12,324 nt of DNA from Candidatus Omnitrophota bacterium. Its GTDB lineage: Bacteria; Omnitrophota; Gorgyraeia; Duberdicusellales; 4484-171. Shown one piece after another: positions 7,442 through 12,324 of this stretch. The position numbers were made by a program, and so were the translations under genes. Location: positions 1 to 12,324 of the forward strand of contig JAQVOZ010000018.1 of the NCBI GenBank assembly GCA_028702365.1, given 5' to 3'. The number at the start of each line of letters is the position of its first letter. The first letter of the stretch is position 1. Under the pieces are notes generated by a model. That model had not been told where the DNA came from and made no database searches. It saw only the letters and a program-made list of their open reading frames with translations.

Positions 7442-8383
7442 ATGAGAATAAAAGATACAGAAATCCTGATAACAAAAGGCGACGTTACAGAATCCATCGC
7501 CGAAGCAATCGTAAATGCCGCAAACAACCAGTTTTATATGGGCGGAGGCGTGGCCGGCGCAATTAAGAAAAAAGGCGGAAAAATTATAGAGGAAGAAGCT
7601 ATAAAACAGGGACCGGTTGAACCGGGCTGCGCGGTTATAACGCAAGCCGGAGGCTTAAAAGCAAAATATGTAATTCATGCTGCAACTATGAAAATGGATT
7701 TTAAAACGGATGAAGATATAATACGCAGGGCCACATATAATACTCTTAAGCTTGCCCAAAATAAAAAAATAAGTTCAATTGCTTTTTGCGCATTAGGCTG
7801 CGGAGTGGGAGGCTTCTCCTATGAAACAGCTTCTAAAATCATGGCGCAGGAGGTTTTCAGGTATTTACAGACAACTTCGCTGCCTACCCTTAAAAAAATT
7901 GAATTTATTCTGTTTTCTGAAGGCGCTTTAAAAATATTTCAAAAAAATATCAGTGATTATCTTGAGCATATTACCGGTAAGCTTCGCGAAGGGCCATTTT
8001 TAACAGTTGACGGCATAGTGGAGTTTGGCGGTGGCATTGTGATGATAGAGCGTATGAATCCGCCTTTAGGCTGGGCGTTGCCCGGAGGCTTTGTTGATTA
8101 TGGGGAAACAGTTGAGGATGCAGCAAGGCGTGAGGTAAAAGAAGAGACTAATCTTGAATTTTCTGATTTTAAAATGCTGGGAGTCTATTCTGACCCCAAA
8201 AGAGATGCACGGTTCCATACTGTTTCTACTGTATTCTACGGAAAAGGCAAAGGAGAGCTTAAGGCGTCTTCGGATGCCAGGAATGCAAAAATATATAAAG
8301 TTGATTCGCTTCCCGAGAAAATCGCTTTTGACCACAGGCAGATAATCAAAGACTATATTGGGCGGGCCACAAGTAAAAAATGA
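7442..8383 (+). CDS. macro domain-Nudix hydrolase fusion, probable ADP-ribose metabolism enzyme
   Basis: One 313-residue chain joins two domains. Residues about 1-172 are a macro domain: GDVTE at 13-17, IVNAANN at 23-29, the ADP-ribose-binding glycine loop GGGVAGAI at 34-41, and ALGCGVGGFSYE at 117-128. Macro domains bind or hydrolyse ADP-ribose derivatives such as O-acetyl-ADP-ribose and ADP-ribosylated protein. Residues about 182-308 are a Nudix domain with the full box from Gly216 to Leu238: Gly216, Glu222, then REVKEETNL with Arg230, Glu231, Glu234 and Glu235. The box has Asn237 where Gly is usual. Nudix enzymes of this kind often split ADP-ribose into AMP and ribose 5-phosphate. Inference: the macro half frees or holds ADP-ribose and the Nudix half degrades it. 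The start is preceded by AAGGTAAGG at the end of the previous gene. The substrate is unproven; a nucleotide-sanitising Nudix role is possible. Confidence 0.88.
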   Translation: MRIKDTEILITKGDVTESIAEAIVNAANNQFYMGGGVAGAIKKKGGKIIEEEAIKQGPVEPGCAVITQAGGLKAKYVIHAATMKMDFKTDEDIIRRATYNTLKLAQNKKISSIAFCALGCGVGGFSYETASKIMAQEVFRYLQTTSLPTLKKIEFILFSEGALKIFQKNISDYLEHITGKLREGPFLTVDGIVEFGGGIVMIERMNPPLGWALPGGFVDYGETVEDAARREVKEETNLEFSDFKMLGVYSDPKRDARFHTVSTVFYGKGKGELKASSDARNAKIYKVDSLPEKIAFDHRQIIKDYIGRATSKK

Positions 8384-8443
8384 GATTGATTTATCCCGTG
8401 ATATCTGCTTTCTGCCCCTTGTTTTTATATTAAACTTTAACTT

Positions 8444-10537
8444 ATGATACATACCGACTTTATACGCTACTTAAAAGGTGTTGGGCCGAAAAAAGAAGAA
8501 ATATTTAATAAAATAGGCATCCATACTTTAGATGACCTTCTGCATTACTACCCATTTCGATATGAAGACCGGCGCAATTTCAAAAAGATAAAAGACATAA
8601 AGGAAAATGAATTTTGCGTAATAAAAGCAAAAATACTTGCCCGGAACTTGAAAAAAATGCCTTATTTTATGCGTGCAAAGAGGGTAAAAAATATATTGGA
8701 AATTGCAATAAGCGATGACACCGCTGTTATTAATTGCACGTGGTTTAATCAGGGCTATCTCTATGACAAGATGAATATCAGCGATACATTGATTGTTTAC
8801 GGTAAGCCAAGAATGTATGACGGGAAACTTAAACTTATCGCGCCTGAGTTCGAGATGTTTGAGGAAGGGGAAGATTCTCTTAATCTTGGCAGAATCGTAG
8901 GTATTTATAGCGCAACGCAAAATTTGGGGCAAAAATTTATCAGAAAAACAATTTCGCTTGCCCTTGAAAACCTGGACGCGCAAACGCGGGATTCTTTGCC
9001 TTTTGACGTGAGGCGCGAAAAAAAATTCCCCAATATTGTGCAGTCATTCAAAGGTATCCATTTTCCGCAATCGTTTGAGGAGGCAGAGAAATCGCGCGAG
9101 AGGTTTATTTTTGAAGAATTATTTTTTTCGCAGATTCTGGTATATCTGCGTAAGGCCCGCCACCGCAGCCAGGTTGCTGATTCTTTTAGCGCCGGGCCAA
9201 AGTTGATTGAAAAATTAAAACAGAATCTTAAATTTTCTCTAACTGCTTCTCAGGAAAAAGTCTTAAGTGAAATACTTAATGACCTTGCGAAAACTTATCC
9301 TATGCACCGGCTTCTTCAGGGAGATGTTGGTTGTGGTAAAACAGTAGTCGCGGCTTTCGCTTTTGCTTGCGCTGTTTCCTCCGGGTTCCAGGCAGCTTTT
9401 ATGGTGCCTACAGAAATACTTGCCTATCAGCACAGAGAAACCTTTAAGAGCCTTTTTAGGGGTTTCGGTTACAGGATTGAGGTTTTGGTTGCATCTTTGG
9501 CTAAAGGAGAAATTGAAAGAATACACAAAGAAATTTCTGAAGGCAAAATCGATATCGTTATAGGTACCCATGCTCTTATCTCTGATGAGGTGATTTTTAA
9601 AAATTTAAGATTTGTAGCTATAGATGAACAACATAAATTCGGCGTAGCCCAGCGCGCGCTCTTACCTAAAAAAGGAGTAAACCCGCATTATCTTATAATG
9701 AGCGCAACCCCTATACCAAGAAGTTTGGCGCTTTCTTTGTATGGAGACCTTGATTTATCTGTTATTACAGAGCTACCACTTGGCCGCATAGTGCCTAAAA
9801 CCATGTGGGTTACAGAAAAGAAACGGCAATGGGTTTATGATTTTATAGAAGAAAAAATATCAAAAGGCCGCCAGGTTTATATAATTTATCCAATAATTGA
9901 AGAAAATGAAGATGAAGATTTAAGGTCTCTGGAGACAATGTATGATAATCTAAAAAGCCGGTTTTCCAAATTTAAATTAGGAATGTTTCACGGTCAGCTT
10001 GCGCCCAAGAATAAATTATCCGTGATAGATGAATTTCGTAAGGGCGGAATAAATATACTGGTTTCTACGACAGTTGTAGAAGTGGGCGTAAACGTTGAGA
10101 ACGCAACAGTTATGGTGGTTGAAAATCCTGAAAGATTCGGCCTTGCGCAGCTGCATCAGCTTCGCGGAAGAATCCAGCGCTCAAATTATGAACCGTATTT
10201 TATCCTTTTAAGCGCCGAAGAAGTAAGTGAAGAAGTTTCGCAAAGGCTAAAAGCGCTGCAGGATTCAAATGACGGCTTTAAGATATCAGAAGAAGACCTT
10301 ATATTACGCGGCCCGGGAGATTTTTTTGGGCAAATGCAACACGGCCTTCCGGAATTAAAAATAGCTAACCCATTACGTGATTTAGAGCTACTTAAGGAAG
10401 CCCGCGCTTTTGCGTATAAGATAATAAAAAGCGATCCCGAGCTGCATAAACTGGAGCATCGTTTCATAAGGGAGCGTATTGAAGCTTTGTCCGCCGAGTT
10501 AAAAGATTCATTCAGCTTGCTGGAGGAAAAGGCTTAA
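8444..10537 (+). CDS. recG: ATP-dependent DNA helicase RecG
   Basis: RecG remodels stalled replication forks and branched recombination intermediates. The 697-residue length is normal. The N-terminal helix-hairpin-like segment (FIRYLKGVGPKK, DLLHYYPFRYEDR) leads into the wedge OB-fold (about 60-150, including TWFNQGYLYDKM and YGKPRMYDGKLKLIAPEFE). The helicase core has Walker A GDVGCGKT at 293-300, DEQHKFG from 394, SATPIPRSLALSLYGDLD, and the final LRGPGDFFGQMQHGLPEL translocation/TRG-type region. Two motifs deviate: motif V reads GVNVENA (Asn550; family usually Asp) and motif VI reads QLRGRIQRS at 572-580, keeping Gln572, Gly575, Arg576 and Arg579 but with Gln578 where Gly is normal. The ATP-contacting arginines remain, so it is probably active. 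No ribosome binding site precedes the ATG. It follows the macro-Nudix gene by 60 bases and precedes rsmD by three. Confidence 0.96.
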   Translation: MIHTDFIRYLKGVGPKKEEIFNKIGIHTLDDLLHYYPFRYEDRRNFKKIKDIKENEFCVIKAKILARNLKKMPYFMRAKRVKNILEIAISDDTAVINCTWFNQGYLYDKMNISDTLIVYGKPRMYDGKLKLIAPEFEMFEEGEDSLNLGRIVGIYSATQNLGQKFIRKTISLALENLDAQTRDSLPFDVRREKKFPNIVQSFKGIHFPQSFEEAEKSRERFIFEELFFSQILVYLRKARHRSQVADSFSAGPKLIEKLKQNLKFSLTASQEKVLSEILNDLAKTYPMHRLLQGDVGCGKTVVAAFAFACAVSSGFQAAFMVPTEILAYQHRETFKSLFRGFGYRIEVLVASLAKGEIERIHKEISEGKIDIVIGTHALISDEVIFKNLRFVAIDEQHKFGVAQRALLPKKGVNPHYLIMSATPIPRSLALSLYGDLDLSVITELPLGRIVPKTMWVTEKKRQWVYDFIEEKISKGRQVYIIYPIIEENEDEDLRSLETMYDNLKSRFSKFKLGMFHGQLAPKNKLSVIDEFRKGGINILVSTTVVEVGVNVENATVMVVENPERFGLAQLHQLRGRIQRSNYEPYFILLSAEEVSEEVSQRLKALQDSNDGFKISEEDLILRGPGDFFGQMQHGLPELKIANPLRDLELLKEARAFAYKIIKSDPELHKLEHRFIRERIEALSAELKDSFSLLEEKA

Positions 10538-10540
10538 ACT

Positions 10541-11092
10541 ATGAGGATAATATTAGGAAGTTTGAAAGGAAGGGCGATAAAGGTGCCTTTAGGCATAAGG
10601 CCGGTATCCAATAAGGTAAAAAAGGCTTGTTTTGATATTTTAGGGGAAGTGATAGAAGGTAAGCGCGTTTTGGAGCTTTTTGCAGGTAGCGGCGCCTTAG
10701 GTATAGAGGCACTTTCTCTGGGCGCAAAAGAGGCGGCGTTTGTGGATGTAAACCAGAAGTGCATAAACGCAATAAAAGAAAACATATTTTCTCTGGGTAT
10801 TGCTGAAAAAGCAAAGGTATACCATAAAGATGCCGCAAGCGCCATAAATGATTTTAACGTATACAGAGAGAAGTTCGACCTCATCTTCCTGGACCCCCCT
10901 TATTACGAGGCCAAGCTCATAAATACCTTGCAAAATTTAGAGGATTATGATATATTAGCCCCTTCCGGTTACATAGTTAGTCTTTGTTATATCAAGGATG
11001 CGTATACAAAAAACAGCAGCAAGTTTTCTGTTATTTTAGAGAAAAAGTACGGCCAGACATTACTCCTCGTATATGCCAAAAAGGAGGCGTAA
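10541..11092 (+). CDS. rsmD: 16S rRNA (guanine966-N2)-methyltransferase RsmD
   Basis: RsmD methylates the N2 of G966 in 16S rRNA using S-adenosylmethionine. The 183-residue protein has the family opening MRIILGSLKGRAIKVP, the RPVSNKVKKACFDIL segment, the SAM-binding VLELFAGSGALGIEAL at 43-58, and the catalytic DPPY at 118-121 in FDLIFLDPPYYE. The length matches the family. A GGAGGAAAAGG ribosome binding site sits inside the end of recG, and the gap is three bases, so translation is likely coupled. RsmD followed by coaD is one of the most widely conserved bacterial gene pairs, which strengthens the call for both genes. Confidence 0.94.
   Translation: MRIILGSLKGRAIKVPLGIRPVSNKVKKACFDILGEVIEGKRVLELFAGSGALGIEALSLGAKEAAFVDVNQKCINAIKENIFSLGIAEKAKVYHKDAASAINDFNVYREKFDLIFLDPPYYEAKLINTLQNLEDYDILAPSGYIVSLCYIKDAYTKNSSKFSVILEKKYGQTLLLVYAKKEA
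11081..11087 (+). promoter_or_regulatory. Shine-Dalgarno that fixes the coaD start
   Basis: A perfect AAGGAGG lies inside the last codons of rsmD, ten bases before GTG at 11098. It supports that GTG as the coaD start rather than ATG at 10984, which would add 38 residues unrelated to CoaD and overlap rsmD by over 100 bases. Confidence 0.85.
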
Positions 11093-11097
11093 ACATA

Positions 11098-11580
11098 GTG
11101 AAAACAGCGATTTATCCGGGCACATTCGATCCTATTACCAACGGCCACATAGATATCATTAAAAGAGCTTCTTGTATATTCGACAGTGTAACCGTAGCTG
11201 TCGTTAAAAACCCCTCAAAAGAGACCCTTTTTCCCTATTCTGAGAGGCTTAAAATGGTAAGCAACGTTACGCGCGGTATAAAAGGGGTAAAGACAGAAGG
11301 GTTCGATGGCCTTGTAGTTGACTTTGCAAAAAAGAAAAAAGCCAAGGTAATAGTAAGAGGCTTACGTATGATATCAGACTTTGAGTATGAATTTCAAATG
11401 GCTTTGACAAATCGTAGTCTGTCATCCAGTATAGAGACTATTTTTCTTATGCCGCATCCATATTATTCTTATATTTCTTCAAGGCTTATAAAAGAAGCAG
11501 GTTCCCTTGGCGCAGACTTAAAGCAATTTTTGCCCCGCACAGTGTTGGCGAATCTTAAAAAAATACAAAAACAGGATTGA
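11098..11580 (+). CDS. coaD: phosphopantetheine adenylyltransferase
   Basis: CoaD transfers AMP from ATP to 4'-phosphopantetheine, giving dephospho-CoA, the penultimate step of coenzyme A synthesis. With the GTG start at 11098 the product is 160 residues, the normal size, and opens MKTAIYPGTFDPITNGHID, in which TNGH at 14-17 is the nucleotidyltransferase T/HxGH motif. Further family segments are VRGLRMISDFEYEFQMA at 87-102 and YSYISSRLIKE at 123-133, matching the conserved ISSS.VKE ATP-binding region with Arg for the third Ser. The gene follows rsmD by five bases. Residues and context agree; there is no sign of damage. Confidence 0.95.
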   Translation: MKTAIYPGTFDPITNGHIDIIKRASCIFDSVTVAVVKNPSKETLFPYSERLKMVSNVTRGIKGVKTEGFDGLVVDFAKKKKAKVIVRGLRMISDFEYEFQMALTNRSLSSSIETIFLMPHPYYSYISSRLIKEAGSLGADLKQFLPRTVLANLKKIQKQD

Positions 11581-11630
11581 TTTAGAAATAACTAAAAGCC
11601 TTAATTGATTTTTTATGGAAAATAAAAATC

Positions 11631-12047
11631 ATGCGGATAGAAATAGACAAGATAAAAGAAGAAGAAATAGAATTAGCAGAAGATGTAGATGCGGGCAGCT
11701 GGGATTTGTCGAGTTTTGATGTTAAATTTATCGGAAAAATCCATGTTTGCTGCCGTATTTCCCGCATAGGCAAAGAAATTATCGTAAATGCCGAGGTAAC
11801 AAGCAACAGGGAAATCCTTTGTTCGCGTTGCCTGATGGAAACTAATCAAACGGTTAAACAGGATTTCAGGCTTTTTTTCAACGTAAATGATTTGGGAAAT
11901 TTTCTTGATGTAGATAGCGCGCTTCGCGAAGAATTGCTTCTTAATTTTCCTATGAAAGTTTTATGTTCGCCGGATTGCAAAGGGCTTTGCGTAAAGTGCA
12001 AGGCGAATTTGAATATTGAAAAGTGTAAGTGCGAGAATAAACATTGA
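11631..12047 (+). CDS. DUF177/YceD family protein
   Basis: The 138-residue protein belongs to DUF177, whose E. coli member YceD is linked to 23S rRNA accumulation; the biochemical role is not established. Evidence is the central CSRCLMETNQTV (Cys64, Cys67) followed by FRLFFN, the REELLLNFPMKVLC segment at 99-112, and the C-terminal cysteine cluster CSPDCKGLCVKCKANLN (Cys112, Cys116, Cys120, Cys123) ending KCKC, which looks like a metal site typical of longer family members. Its place directly before rpmF is the classic arrangement. No Shine-Dalgarno is evident before the ATG at 11631. An ATG at 11615 lies in another frame and does not give this protein. Confidence 0.9.
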   Translation: MRIEIDKIKEEEIELAEDVDAGSWDLSSFDVKFIGKIHVCCRISRIGKEIIVNAEVTSNREILCSRCLMETNQTVKQDFRLFFNVNDLGNFLDVDSALREELLLNFPMKVLCSPDCKGLCVKCKANLNIEKCKCENKH

Positions 12048-12070
12048 AATTTACCCCTTGCGCCAAGATA

Positions 12071-12099
12071 TCTATTAAATTTCTACGAAATTTAATAGA
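12071..12099 (+). other. perfect 13-bp inverted repeat in the rpmF leader
   Basis: Bases 12071-12083 and 12087-12099 are exact reverse complements around the three-base loop TAC. The arms are AT-rich (TCTATTAAATTTC). GCGC at 12060-12063 and 12101-12104 could extend the structure across an internal bulge. No T-run follows, so it does not look like an intrinsic terminator. It could be an RNA stem, a processing site or a protein-binding palindrome. Confidence 0.7.
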
Positions 12100-12110
12100 A
12101 GCGCTGTGGG

Positions 12111-12142
12111 TTAATTTTCGCCTGAGGTTAAAATTAAGGAGG
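12111..12142 (+). promoter_or_regulatory. possible hairpin overlapping the rpmF ribosome binding site
   Basis: TTAATTTT at 12111-12118 pairs exactly with AAAATTAA at 12130-12137, and CC/GG at 12121-12122 and 12126-12127 could close the loop. The right arm shares its last two bases with the strong TAAGGAGG Shine-Dalgarno at 12135-12142. Folding could limit ribosome access to rpmF; this is inference from sequence only. The pairing is AT-rich and may be weak. Confidence 0.4.
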
Positions 12143-12148
12143 TTTTAA

Positions 12149-12324
12149 ATGGCTCTACCTAAAAGACAACATTCAAGATCGCGGCAAAGAAAGAAACTGA
12201 CACACAATAAGATTTACGCTCCCATGCTTGTTGCTTGCAAAGAATGCCACAAACTTAAGATAGCCCATATGGTTTGTCCGTTCTGCGGTTATTATGGCGG
12301 CCGTGAAGTTATAAAAATAGAACT
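12149..12324 (+). CDS. rpmF: 50S ribosomal protein L32, N-terminal part
   Basis: The first 58 codons of rpmF are present and the gene runs off the window. The product opens MALPKRQHSRSRQRKK, as expected for L32 (MAVPKRKTSKSRR in typical members), and carries the zinc-ribbon cysteines Cys30, Cys33, Cys43 and Cys46 in VACKEC and VCPFCGYYGGREV. Because the four cysteines are intact this is the zinc-binding (C+) form. L32 is a late-assembly component of the large ribosomal subunit. TAAGGAGG six bases before the ATG is one of the strongest ribosome binding sites in the window. The gene follows the DUF177 gene, and plsX or fab genes would be expected next. Confidence 0.95.
   Translation, partial: MALPKRQHSRSRQRKKLTHNKIYAPMLVACKECHKLKIAHMVCPFCGYYGGREVIKIE

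Noticed and set aside
10984..11097. Upstream extension of coaD to ATG at 10984
   Set aside because: The extra 38 residues are a shadow of rsmD in another frame; CoaD homology begins at GTG 11098 with a perfect ribosome binding site.
12071..12099. Intrinsic terminator after the DUF177 gene
   Set aside because: The stem is perfect but AT-rich and is followed by AGCGCTG, not a T-run, so a rho-independent terminator is not supported.
1..12324. Mobile element, phage, defence island, CRISPR, tRNA or rRNA
   Set aside because: No transposase, integrase or repeat array is visible, and gaps are too short and lack cloverleaf structure; everything fits core metabolism and information processing.

Overview
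This window reads as a chromosomal housekeeping segment of a free-living bacterium, with all recognisable genes on the + strand. Base composition is moderately AT-rich and uniform, with no sign of foreign DNA: no transposase, integrase, phage gene, CRISPR array, tRNA or rRNA. Gene content (C-terminal purD, a secreted DUF2059-like protein, purE, a YrdC-phosphatase fusion, rpiB, glyA, dCMP deaminase, nrdR, and later recG-rsmD-coaD-yceD-rpmF) and the protein style suggest an uncultivated Gram-negative lineage, most plausibly Omnitrophota or a neighbouring PVC/Elusimicrobia-type phylum. That placement is inference from gene order and sequence feel, not from a marker-gene tree.

Layout: (1) 1-1776 is purine biosynthesis: the end of purD, a secreted protein of unknown function that overlaps the next gene, and an unusual purE. 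(2) 1788-5487 runs from a Sua5/YrdC-LMW phosphatase fusion through rpiB, glyA, a dCMP deaminase and nrdR. The first part matches the Bacillus ywlC-ywlE-ywlF(rpiB)-glyA order, here with ywlC and ywlE fused. The second part joins one-carbon supply (GlyA), dUMP supply (dCMP deaminase) and control of ribonucleotide reductase (NrdR). (3) 5523-8383 holds a bifunctional-nuclease (DUF151) protein, a class II tRNA nucleotidyltransferase with an HD domain, and a macro domain-Nudix fusion that probably acts on ADP-ribose compounds. (4) 8444-12324 holds recG, rsmD, coaD, a DUF177/YceD protein and the start of rpmF, the widespread arrangement that often continues into plsX and fab genes beyond the window.

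Genes are tightly packed. Four junctions overlap (hypothetical/purE, fusion/rpiB, rpiB/glyA, dCMP deaminase/nrdR), most other gaps are under 60 bases, and no stretch above 101 bases lacks a gene. I see no convincing rho-independent terminator, so the block may be one or a few long transcripts. The only notable non-coding structure is the leader of rpmF (12048-12148), which has a perfect 13-bp hairpin followed by a second hairpin that runs into the Shine-Dalgarno sequence.

Nothing here looks like a wholly new system. The points most worth a second look are the macro-Nudix fusion, the PurE that lacks a class I histidine, the YrdC-phosphatase fusion, the altered RecG helicase motifs and the rpmF leader hairpins.
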